A stretch of 64,000 bases of DNA, from the NCBI RefSeq assembly GCF_005771495.1, contig NZ_VAUW01000021.1, positions 1-64,000 on the forward strand, written 5' to 3'. The notes under the pieces were generated by a model that made no database searches, had not been told where the DNA came from, and saw only the letters and a list, made by a program, of their open reading frames with translations. This document shows positions 7,742 through 16,103 of the stretch, in pieces. Origin of the DNA: Maribacter sp. ACAM166 (GTDB lineage Bacteria; Bacteroidota; Bacteroidia; Flavobacteriales; Flavobacteriaceae). Within the stretch, counting starts at the first letter, position 1. The number at the start of each line of letters is the position of its first letter. The position numbers and the translations under genes were made by a program.

Positions 7742-8767
7742 ATGAAATCACCCCTTTTAAAATTTACAAGCAATGGTATCTATTGCGAAAAAGCGAAAGT
7801 ATATCTTGACCCATGGAAACCTGTCGATAAAGCCATCATTTCTCACGGTCATGCCGATCATAGTCGTTATGGTCATAAACAATATATCACTCACCACCGA
7901 AATATACCCATTATTTCGCACCGTTTAGGAGAGATTAATGTGACAGGAAAAGATTGGGGGGAAACATTCATCATCAACAATGTAAAATTTAGTCTGCACC
8001 CAGCCGGTCATATTATAGGGTCATCGCAGATTAGAGTGGAACATAATGGTGAAATTTGGGTCTTTACAGGAGATTATAAAACGGAAAATGATGGTATTTC
8101 AACTCCCTATGAACCCATTCGCTGCGATACGTTTATAACCGAATGTACCTTTGGCCTTCCTGCTTTTAAATGGATACCCCAAGTAGAGGTTTTTGAGGAT
8201 ATAAATAATTGGTGGGCAGAAAATAGGGCTGAAGGTAAAACATCTATTTTATTCGGATACAGCTTAGGAAAAGCCCAACGTTTACTCAAATATTTAAACA
8301 CAGACATTGGTGAAATTTACACCCATGGAGCTATCGAAAATATGACCGAAGTATTACGGCCTCTAGTTGATTTTCCAAAAACTACATTAATAACCAAGGA
8401 TACAAAGAAAGACCAATTATTGGGCAATATAGTTCTAGCGCCACCAAGTACTCATGGCAGCACCTGGATTCGCAAGATGGTGCCTTATGTAACCGCATCT
8501 GCCAGCGGATGGATGACCTTTAGAGGCGCACGACGAAGAAGAGCCCTTGACAAAGGTTTTGTACTTAGCGACCACTGTGATTGGACAGAGCTGCTTTCAA
8601 GCATTAAGGAAACGGGTGCAGAAAAAGTGATTTGCACCCATGGCTATACCGACATATTTTCTCGTTATTTAAGAGAACAAGGGTATGATGCCCGTACTGA
8701 AGCAACCCAATATGGAGAGGAAGAAACAGAAGCTGCATTGGCTTCCACATCAACCGAAACAGTATGA
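7742..8767 (+). CDS. Ligase-associated DNA exonuclease, metallo-beta-lactamase/beta-CASP fold
   Basis: 341 aa. The zinc signature HGHADH is at residues 35-40 (H35, H37, D39, H40), and HPAGHIIGSSQ and FTGDYKTENDG supply further ligands; the C-terminal half carries the beta-CASP region ending VLSDHCDW and ICTHGYT. The family is always found beside an ATP-dependent DNA ligase and is related to SNM1/Artemis-like nucleases. This gene opens a four-gene operon; its TGA overlaps the ligase ATG (ATGA), so the two are translationally coupled. An AAAATTTG -7-like box is at 7719-7726. Confidence 0.9.
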   Translation: MKSPLLKFTSNGIYCEKAKVYLDPWKPVDKAIISHGHADHSRYGHKQYITHHRNIPIISHRLGEINVTGKDWGETFIINNVKFSLHPAGHIIGSSQIRVEHNGEIWVFTGDYKTENDGISTPYEPIRCDTFITECTFGLPAFKWIPQVEVFEDINNWWAENRAEGKTSILFGYSLGKAQRLLKYLNTDIGEIYTHGAIENMTEVLRPLVDFPKTTLITKDTKKDQLLGNIVLAPPSTHGSTWIRKMVPYVTASASGWMTFRGARRRRALDKGFVLSDHCDWTELLSSIKETGAEKVICTHGYTDIFSRYLREQGYDARTEATQYGEEETEAALASTSTETV

Positions 8768-10503
8768 AAAATTTTGCTCTTCTCATAAAAGCTTTGGACA
8801 GCACCAATAAAACTACAGTTAAGGTACAGGCTTTGACCAACTATTTTCTAAATGCAAACGATGCTGATAAGGTTTGGACGATAGCCATACTTTCGCATCG
8901 CAGGCCACCAAGGCCTGTAAATACAACTATACTAAGGAAATGGGCCTCTGAGCTAGCGAAAATTCCACTTTGGTTGTTCGAGGAAAGCTATCACATTGTG
9001 GGTGATTTAGCCGAAACCATTGCTTTGGTTATCCCTACTGCTAAACTAGCATCAGAGAAAAGCTTGACTGTATTTTTGCAAGAAATGATTGTCCTGAAGA
9101 AAAAGGCCGACGAAGATAAAAAGGCCTATCTCTATGAAAATTGGGAGGTGCTAAATTACTACGAACGCTTTGTTTTCACCAAACTAATAACTGGTGGTTT
9201 TAGAATTGGTGTCAGCCAAAAACTAATGACCCGTGCATTGGCGAAAGCTACAGAAATCGATGAAGATATATTAGCCTATAAACTAATGGGCAACTGGGAC
9301 CCCAATACCATTTCGTTTGAGCAATTGATCCTTGAGGAAAATGAGAGCGATTACCTTTCAAAACCGTATCCGTTTTATCTAGCGTACGCTATAGAGGGAG
9401 ATGGCAAGAATTTAGGCGATGTTACCGATTGGTCTGCTGAACATAAATGGGATGGTATTCGTTCTCAAGTCATTCTACGAAATGATGAATTATTTGTGTG
9501 GAGCCGTGGAGAAGAATTAGTGACCGATAAATATCCGGAATTCGAAAAGTTTATTGGCGTGATTCCAAATGGTACCGTTATCGATGGTGAAATACTACCT
9601 TATCTTAATGGAACCATTGGCACCTTTAATGATCTTCAGACCAGAATAGGTAGAAAAAACGTCTCGGCCGCACTGCTAAAAAAAGTCCCGGTCATTTTAA
9701 AAGCTTATGACCTTTTAGAATGGGAAGGGGAAGATATACGTAAGCTGCCTTTTATAGAACGTAGGAAATTGTTAGAAAAGCTTTTTGAAATGGTGACCAA
9801 GAAGGCAGAGTTGATTTCGGTTACACTCAACCACCAAGATAAGTTAAGCAACAAGGGCACAGAGGTTAGCAAAGATAAGGTTACTGAGCGGAGCCGAAGT
9901 ACCATTCCCTTTCACCTTTCAGAAACCATACATTTTTCAACTTGGGAAGAAGTAGCCAATGAACGGAAACGTTCACGTGAAAAACATAGTGAGGGCCTAA
10001 TGCTAAAACGCAAAGACTCTCCGTATTTAGTAGGAAGAAAAAAGGGAGATTGGTGGAAATGGAAAGTAGATCCATTGACTATAGATGCTGTACTTACGTA
10101 TGCAATGCGTGGTCATGGTAGGCGAAGTAACCTTTTTACCGATTATACATTTGCTCTTTGGAATGAAAATGAGAACGGGGAAAAGGAACTGGTCACTTTT
10201 GCCAAAGCGTATTCTGGTCTTACGGATGCAGAGTTTAGAAAACTTGATGCATGGATAAAGAAAAATACATTGGAGCGTTTTGGCCCTGTACGGAGTGTAA
10301 CACCGCATCACGTTTTTGAAATAGCATTTGAAGGGATAGCGGTATCCAAACGACATAAAAGTGGTATAGCCACACGGTTTCCTAGAATGTTGCGTTGGCG
10401 TAAGGATAAGAATATTCATGAAGCAAATTCTTTGGATGACTTAAAGGCACTAGTACCAAGCACAATTAAGAAATCTGATGAAATTAAATCTAAGAAAGAA
10501 TAA
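8764..10503 (+). CDS. ATP-dependent DNA ligase of the ligase/exonuclease/helicase module
   Basis: 579 aa. An N-terminal DNA-binding domain (1 to about 200) is followed by the nucleotidyltransferase domain with the adenylated lysine in KWDG (K228) and motif IV EGLMLKRKDSPY (about 410-421), then an OB-fold to the end (RFPRMLRWRKDK). It seals nicks in repair, separate from the replicative NAD-dependent LigA. Residues about 346-380, between the two core motifs, contain an insertion; 372-380 (KVTERSRST) are encoded by a dispersed palindromic repeat inserted in frame (9879-9903). Both catalytic motifs are intact, so the enzyme is probably active. Confidence 0.92.
   Translation: MKNFALLIKALDSTNKTTVKVQALTNYFLNANDADKVWTIAILSHRRPPRPVNTTILRKWASELAKIPLWLFEESYHIVGDLAETIALVIPTAKLASEKSLTVFLQEMIVLKKKADEDKKAYLYENWEVLNYYERFVFTKLITGGFRIGVSQKLMTRALAKATEIDEDILAYKLMGNWDPNTISFEQLILEENESDYLSKPYPFYLAYAIEGDGKNLGDVTDWSAEHKWDGIRSQVILRNDELFVWSRGEELVTDKYPEFEKFIGVIPNGTVIDGEILPYLNGTIGTFNDLQTRIGRKNVSAALLKKVPVILKAYDLLEWEGEDIRKLPFIERRKLLEKLFEMVTKKAELISVTLNHQDKLSNKGTEVSKDKVTERSRSTIPFHLSETIHFSTWEEVANERKRSREKHSEGLMLKRKDSPYLVGRKKGDWWKWKVDPLTIDAVLTYAMRGHGRRSNLFTDYTFALWNENENGEKELVTFAKAYSGLTDAEFRKLDAWIKKNTLERFGPVRSVTPHHVFEIAFEGIAVSKRHKSGIATRFPRMLRWRKDKNIHEANSLDDLKALVPSTIKKSDEIKSKKE
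9879..9903. repeat. Dispersed palindromic repeat inside the ligase gene
   Basis: The core ACTGAGCGGAGCCGAAGT is flanked by GGTT/ACC, giving an imperfect palindrome. Repeats of the form ACTGAGCGGAGTCGAAGT are familiar intergenic dispersed elements in flavobacterial genomes and are usually outside genes; here it is in frame and encodes TERSRS. A related element is at 30304-30328. Confidence 0.6.
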
Positions 10504-10554
10504 AGCTTACATCAATAAACAACATATTAAACTAACTGTTTCGTTACACCCGCA

Positions 10555-13026
10555 ATGACTACTAGAGAAGAACTTTTCAATATCGCAGAAAATTGGTTCC
10601 AAGAACAAGAATGGAAACCTTTCAAATTCCAAAAAGATACATGGAAGGCTTTTTTACAGGGTAAAAATGGACTTTTAAATGCACCTACAGGCAGTGGTAA
10701 AACATATGCGCTTTGGTTTCCTATTGTTTTAAACTACATCAAGAAAAACCCCAATTATAAAACCAAACATACCAAAGGACTAAAAGCTATTTGGATTACA
10801 CCCTTACGTGCTCTTTCCCAAGAAATAAAACTATCTGCAGAACGGGTTACGGTAGATTTGGGTACTCAAATGACCGTCGGTATTCGATCGGGCGACACCA
10901 CTACTAATGAACGGTCCCAACAAAAAAAACAAATGCCCGATTTATTAATTACCACTCCAGAAAGTCTTCAATTATTATTAGCAACAAAGGGGTATGACAA
11001 GATTTTCAAAGACTGTTCTGCTATAGTCGTAGATGAATGGCACGAAATTTTGGGTACCAAACGTGGTGTGCAAATGGAGTTGGCATTGTCGCGAATCAAG
11101 ACTATTTCAAAAGAGTTACGCATTTGGGGAATATCTGCAACCATTGGCAACTTAGAACAAGCACGAGATGTTCTATTAGGTCAGGAATCAGGAGCCCTTA
11201 AAAATTCGGTCTTGATTAAAGCGAATATCAATAAAAAGATTACAGTAAAAAGTATTATTCCTAAGAAAATGGAAGCCTTTCCTTGGAGAGGACATCTTGG
11301 CTTACATTTACTGGAAGAGGTTATTCCCATCATCAATAACAGTAAAACTACCCTACTTTTCACCAATACCCGAAGCCAGTGTGAAATCTGGTTTCAGAAA
11401 ATTTTGGAGAAGCACCCAGAATATGCAGGTGAAATGGCCATGCACCATGGCAGCATCAATAAAGAAACACGGGTTTGGGTAGAAAACGCTATTCGAAATG
11501 AAAAACTAAAAGCGGTCGTTTGTACCTCAAGTTTAGATTTAGGTGTTGATTTTGCTCCCGTAGAAACGGTAATCCAAATTGGCGGACCCAAAGGAGTAGC
11601 CCGTTTTCTTCAACGTGCAGGTCGCAGTGGCCACAGACCAGGAAAAGAAAGTGTCATTTACTTTTTACCTACCCATGCAATAGAATTGATTGAGGCATCG
11701 GCATTGCAAAAAGCAGTCAAACAAAATACCGTAGAAGACCGCCTACCCTATCTTAACAGCTATGATGTATTATTACAATACTTGACCACCCTTGCTATTT
11801 CAGATGGATTTTATCCTAACGAAATTTATCAAGAAATCAAGCAAACCTTTTGCTATCAGACACTAACAGAGAATCGGTGGCAGTGGCTCTTAAATTTTTT
11901 GGTTATGGGCAGTCAAAGCTTACAATCGTATGATGAATATAAAAAGGTTGAGGTGGAAGATGATGGAAAATTTATAGTAAATAATCGTGGAGTGGCCATG
12001 CGGCATCGCTTTCAAATCGGGACTATCGTTGGCGATGTGAATTTAGCTGTAAAATATCAGAAGGGCGGCTACATAGGTTCTATTGAAGAGTTCTTTATCT
12101 CTAAATTGAACAGAGGCGATGTGTTTACCTTTGCTGGTCGTAATCTAGAGTTTATCCGTATTAAAGAGATGACCGTGCAGGTTAAAAACTCCATAAAAAA
12201 AACAAACAAGATTTCTAGTTGGATGGGTAGCCGATTAACACTTTCTGCTCAAATGTCAGAATTACTTAGAAACGAGCTCTATAGCTCTAGCGAACCAAAA
12301 GAAAATCAATCTATTGAAATTCGTTCATTGGCTCCGCTTTTTGAACGTCAACGAAGGGAAAGTATGGTGCCAAAGCCTAGCGAATTCCTTATTGAAACTT
12401 TTAAAACCCGTGATGGGTATCATCATATTTTTTACCCCTTTGAAGGAAGGTTTGTGCATGAAGCAATGGGTAGCCTTTTAGGATATCGCATTAGCCTACT
12501 CTCCCCTATTACATTTTCTTTGGCCTTCAATGATTACGGTTTTGAATTACTATCTGATCAAGCCATAGACATACAGCAGGTATTGGACAATAATCTATTC
12601 TCCACGGAATATTTGTTGGACGATTTACAGAAAAGTCTCAATTCTACCGAAATGGCCCGACGTAAATTTAGGGATGTCGCCATCATCAGTGGAATGGTTT
12701 TTACTGGATATCCCAAAAAAGGTATTAAAATGAAACATTTACAAAGTAGTTCTCAATTACTATTTGATGTGTTTCGTGATTACGAACCAGATAACTTGTT
12801 GTTTCAACAAGCCTTTACCGAGACCTTTGAACATCAGTTAGAAACAGGCCGTTTACGTCTTTCTTTAGAACGTATTGCCACTCAAGAAATGGTATGGAAA
12901 GAATGTGAAAAAGCTACTCCATTTTCTTTCCCATTAATTACAGACCGCATGAGTAGGGAAAAACTATCTAGTGAAAAATTAGCTGACCGTATCAAAAAAA
13001 TGGCAGCACTATTGATGAAGAAATAG
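10555..13026 (+). CDS. Ligase-associated DEXH-box helicase (Lhr-Core type)
   Basis: 823 aa. Walker A APTGSGKT is at residues 43-50, ITPLRALSQE is motif Ia, VVDEWHEI holds motif II (DEWH, 160-163), ISATIGN is motif III, and QRAGRSGHRPG is motif VI. The winged-helix and Lhr-specific domain fill the C-terminal 400 residues. Family members are 3'-to-5' ATP-dependent translocases acting with the ligase, exonuclease and PdeM in a bacterial repair pathway. The gene is 51 nt after the ligase and 13 nt before pdeM on the same strand, so all four are likely one operon. Confidence 0.92.
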   Translation: MTTREELFNIAENWFQEQEWKPFKFQKDTWKAFLQGKNGLLNAPTGSGKTYALWFPIVLNYIKKNPNYKTKHTKGLKAIWITPLRALSQEIKLSAERVTVDLGTQMTVGIRSGDTTTNERSQQKKQMPDLLITTPESLQLLLATKGYDKIFKDCSAIVVDEWHEILGTKRGVQMELALSRIKTISKELRIWGISATIGNLEQARDVLLGQESGALKNSVLIKANINKKITVKSIIPKKMEAFPWRGHLGLHLLEEVIPIINNSKTTLLFTNTRSQCEIWFQKILEKHPEYAGEMAMHHGSINKETRVWVENAIRNEKLKAVVCTSSLDLGVDFAPVETVIQIGGPKGVARFLQRAGRSGHRPGKESVIYFLPTHAIELIEASALQKAVKQNTVEDRLPYLNSYDVLLQYLTTLAISDGFYPNEIYQEIKQTFCYQTLTENRWQWLLNFLVMGSQSLQSYDEYKKVEVEDDGKFIVNNRGVAMRHRFQIGTIVGDVNLAVKYQKGGYIGSIEEFFISKLNRGDVFTFAGRNLEFIRIKEMTVQVKNSIKKTNKISSWMGSRLTLSAQMSELLRNELYSSSEPKENQSIEIRSLAPLFERQRRESMVPKPSEFLIETFKTRDGYHHIFYPFEGRFVHEAMGSLLGYRISLLSPITFSLAFNDYGFELLSDQAIDIQQVLDNNLFSTEYLLDDLQKSLNSTEMARRKFRDVAIISGMVFTGYPKKGIKMKHLQSSSQLLFDVFRDYEPDNLLFQQAFTETFEHQLETGRLRLSLERIATQEMVWKECEKATPFSFPLITDRMSREKLSSEKLADRIKKMAALLMKK

Positions 13027-13039
13027 ATAATTTTGCTCC

Positions 13040-13711
13040 ATGACCCATCCTATTCAGCTACATGGCCAATCATTTCAAATGCACTTTTCAGGTGCGCTCT
13101 TTTGGATAGAAAAATCCCTGTTATTGATTAGCGATGTTCATTTGGGCAAAGTATCGCACTTTAGAAAATATGGGGCAGCTGTACCACAAGCCGCTGTTCA
13201 AAAGAATTTTGAAATGATGGACACTTCCGTCGATTTTTTTAAGCCAAAAACGATTGTCTTCATGGGTGATTTATTCCATTCCTCACTGAACAACGAATGG
13301 GTGCTTTTTGAGGAGTGGGTTCGTTCAAAATCGGTAGAAATCATTTTGGTGCGTGGTAATCACGATATTATATCACCCTTAAAATATGAGGGTTTGGGCG
13401 TAAAGGTGATTCAAGAACTAATCTTGGATTCGTTTTTATTGACGCATCACCCAGAAGAACGCGACGGTCTATTTAATTTTTCAGGTCATATTCACCCCGC
13501 CATTCGGTTAAGTGGATTGGGTAGACAATCGGTTAGGTTTCCTTGCTTTTACAAAACGGATAATCAAATGATACTTCCTGCTTTTGGAAATTTTACTGGC
13601 TCTCACACCCTAGAACCTTGCACCGGTTGTGAAGTTTTTGCCGTTTTGGTTGACGCTGTAGTACCCGTACCTATCAAAGAAGTGAAAAAAAAACGTTTCA
13701 ATCAGAAATAG
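13040..13711 (+). CDS. pdeM: Ligase-associated metallophosphoesterase PdeM
   Basis: 223 aa. Calcineurin-like phosphoesterase motifs appear in order: SDVHLGK (D32, H34), MGDLFHS, VRGNHD, LTHHPEE and SGHIHP. These bind the two-metal centre. Family members are phosphodiesterases or endonucleases tied to the ligase/helicase/exonuclease cluster. It is the last gene of the module, 13 nt after the helicase. The next gene (TspO-like) starts 60 nt later and could be read through, but is functionally unrelated. Confidence 0.92.
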   Translation: MTHPIQLHGQSFQMHFSGALFWIEKSLLLISDVHLGKVSHFRKYGAAVPQAAVQKNFEMMDTSVDFFKPKTIVFMGDLFHSSLNNEWVLFEEWVRSKSVEIILVRGNHDIISPLKYEGLGVKVIQELILDSFLLTHHPEERDGLFNFSGHIHPAIRLSGLGRQSVRFPCFYKTDNQMILPAFGNFTGSHTLEPCTGCEVFAVLVDAVVPVPIKEVKKKRFNQK

Positions 13712-13771
13712 TCCATTTAATACCCTAAAAGAGCATAACTTTAAAACACAATTCTACTAGCCTTACGCCTT

Positions 13772-14575
13772 ATGAAGAAAAAGCTATCCGTACTCAACTT
13801 AGCATCGGTTATTTTAGTTATCGTCGTAAATTATATCTCACAGGTCTTTTCATTTAATAACACTACGATTGGTGAAATTAGTGCTCGATATGTTAATCTA
13901 TTTACACCCGCTAGTTATGCTTTTGCCATTTGGGGTATTATATTTTTAGCCTTATTGGCTTATGGTATTTTTCAGATTCGAAGAGCCTTTTTTAGTAAAA
14001 AAGAAAGTTTGTTCATTAAACATACAGGGTATTGGTTCATATTGGCCAATGTGCTAAACTGTTGTTGGGTCTTTGCATTTGTTTATGATTATACGGGACT
14101 ATCCGTACTTATTATGTTTGGAATTCTATTTTCACTGATTAAGGTCATTCTGAACACAAATATGGAACGTTGGGATGCTCCAATAACTACCATTGCATTT
14201 GTTTGGTGGCCCATCTGTCTTTACAGTGGATGGATATCTGTAGCAACTATTGCCAACATCTCGGCTTATTTAAGCAAACTAGATTGGAATGGCGGTATAT
14301 TTTCTGAAGTCGCTTGGACTATCATTATGATTATAGTTGCCGTTGCACTTAACCTTTTAATGATTTGGAAACGAAATATGCGAGAATTCACAGCTGTAGG
14401 TATTTGGGCACTTTTCGCTATTTACAGCAGACATCAAGATGCTTATATAACCATCGCATTTACTGCACTGACTGGGTGTATTATCCTTTTTATAGCCATT
14501 ATAGCACATGCGTATAAAAACAGACAGACCAATCCATTTAAAAAATTGCAAGAACGATTAGAGCGTTATTTCTAA
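13772..14575 (+). CDS. TspO/MBR-related tryptophan-rich membrane protein
   Basis: 267 aa, longer than classical TspO (about 160). Roughly seven hydrophobic segments are visible. Signature stretches are FTPASYAFAIWGIIFLAL (about 46-63) and FVWWPICLYSGWISVATIAN (about 146-165), rich in Trp and aromatic residues as in the long bacterial TspO/MBR-related group. TspO proteins bind tetrapyrroles or carotenoid-linked ligands, but the role of this subgroup is unknown. Its TAA overlaps by 4 nt the original stop of the convergent dead oxidoreductase. Confidence 0.7.
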   Translation: MKKKLSVLNLASVILVIVVNYISQVFSFNNTTIGEISARYVNLFTPASYAFAIWGIIFLALLAYGIFQIRRAFFSKKESLFIKHTGYWFILANVLNCCWVFAFVYDYTGLSVLIMFGILFSLIKVILNTNMERWDAPITTIAFVWWPICLYSGWISVATIANISAYLSKLDWNGGIFSEVAWTIIMIIVAVALNLLMIWKRNMREFTAVGIWALFAIYSRHQDAYITIAFTALTGCIILFIAIIAHAYKNRQTNPFKKLQERLERYF

Positions 14576-15919
14576 ACCATACTTTTTATATCATTTACCC
14601 AAGATGGATAAGAGAAAATAGTAGATTTCATATCTTTGTCGGTCATCCCCTTATCGATGGCGAGTGCAAAAATATTAATTGTTTTCCCGCATGTGGACCT
14701 AAAAGATGTGCACCTACAATTTCTCCTGTGCGATCATTCGTTATAATTTTATAAGCATACAGAGGCACATTAATATGCTTAGCATTGAACCAACCCGTCT
14801 CGACTTCAAAATTGACTCGAATATTTTTATACTTACTACTTACCTCCTTCTCAGAATAACCGACTGTTGCCAAATTAGGCAGTGTAAATACCAAGGATGG
14901 AATAACTGGAACTTCCAATTGTTGCTGGTTACCCTTCAACATATTTTCTAAAACCAAATGCCCTTGCCTGCCAGATAGTGGTGTTAATGGAACGTTTTTA
15001 TCAGAAACATCGCCACAAGCATACACATTCGAATTACTGGCACTTTGCAAATAGACATTTGTTTCAATACCTATTTCATTGAAGGCTATATTCCCTCTTT
15101 CCAAATCTAAATTAGATAATGCTGGCACTCTTCCTGCTATATTAAAAACAACATAAGTTTTGATTGTTTTCGAAGCACCTTTAACTTCATAAGACAATTT
15201 AAAACGTTTCCTTTTTTTCTTTACAGCTATTGGTTTAGCCCCGAATATGAATTTAATTCCTATTGATTCAGAATATTTTGTTAGCTCTTTTACCAAATCA
15301 GGATCAAAAGCTTTCAATGGTCTCTTTCCTGTATCTATAACAGTAACTTCTGCACCTGATCTGGCTGCTATATGTGCGAATTCCATTCCAATATAACCTG
15401 CGCCAATAAGAACAATACTTTTGGGTAATTTTTTAAGGTTGAGGAAATCATCACTTATTTTAATATGCTTTGAACCTGTAATTGAAAGCGTTCGAGGCAC
15501 TAACCCCGTAACAATTAAAATCTGACTTGCAGTTACTGTCTCACCCTCTACTAACAAGGTATGTTCATCTACAAATTTTGGAGATTGGTGGTATAACTTC
15601 ATTCCCAATTCCTTTAATTTCTTCTCGGTCGAGGCAGGAATATTTTCGGTAAAACTTCTTTTGAACTTTTGTAGTTGCTCCCAATTGATTGTTGTCGATT
15701 TACAAATACCTTTTCCAATTAAATTCTGAGTCAATTCGAAGGCTTCGGTTGCACCTATTAAATATTTTTTGAATCACAGCCCCTATTCGAGCAAGTGCCT
15801 CCAAATTCACGAATATCTGCTATTGCTACTTTCTTACCAGCTTTTACTCAAGCTTTGGCCACCGTTTATCCGGCAACGCCACTACCAATGACAAAAACAT
15901 CAAATTTCTTTTCATCCAT
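14572..15919 (-). pseudogene. FAD-dependent pyridine nucleotide-disulfide oxidoreductase, decayed
   Basis: Reading the minus strand from ATG 15919, the FAD-binding start (MDEKKFDVFVIGSGVAG) runs into in-frame stops. The redox-active disulfide region follows (GGTCSNRGCDSKN), then a frameshift. A long open stretch (15734 to 14643) carries the NAD-binding motif IGAGYIGMEFAHIAARSGAEV and YACGDVSD. A second frameshift before the C-terminus moves into the frame encoding NIFALAIDKGMTDKDM, ending at TAG 14572. At least two nonsense codons and two frameshifts make an active product impossible. It resembles the glutathione/mercuric reductase-like group with an atypical GTCSNRGC site. Confidence 0.85.
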
Positions 15920-16079
15920 ATTTATATAATATTTCAACTACGCCACCAACCATTTTCAACACTATATCATTTGCAAAGTTTAGTTAGGTTATTTGCAACA
16001 CTCTAAATTGCAACTTTTATGGGCTACTACGTGACCCATATTCGATAAAAATGAATTGTATCCATTCCGTCGGTATCCT

Positions 16080-16087
16080 TATATTTG
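16080..16087 (+). promoter_or_regulatory. Perfect -7 element for mfd
   Basis: TATATTTG matches TAnnTTTG exactly and ends 16 nt before the TTG start of mfd at 16104, leaving only a very short 5' leader. It supports the non-ATG start. Confidence 0.6.
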
Positions 16088-16103
16088 TAAAAAAAAATAA
16101 CTG

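Noticed and set aside
10027-10419. Minus-strand ORF (130 aa) within the ligase
   Set aside because: Fully antisense to the conserved OB-fold region of the ligase, no start context and no family.
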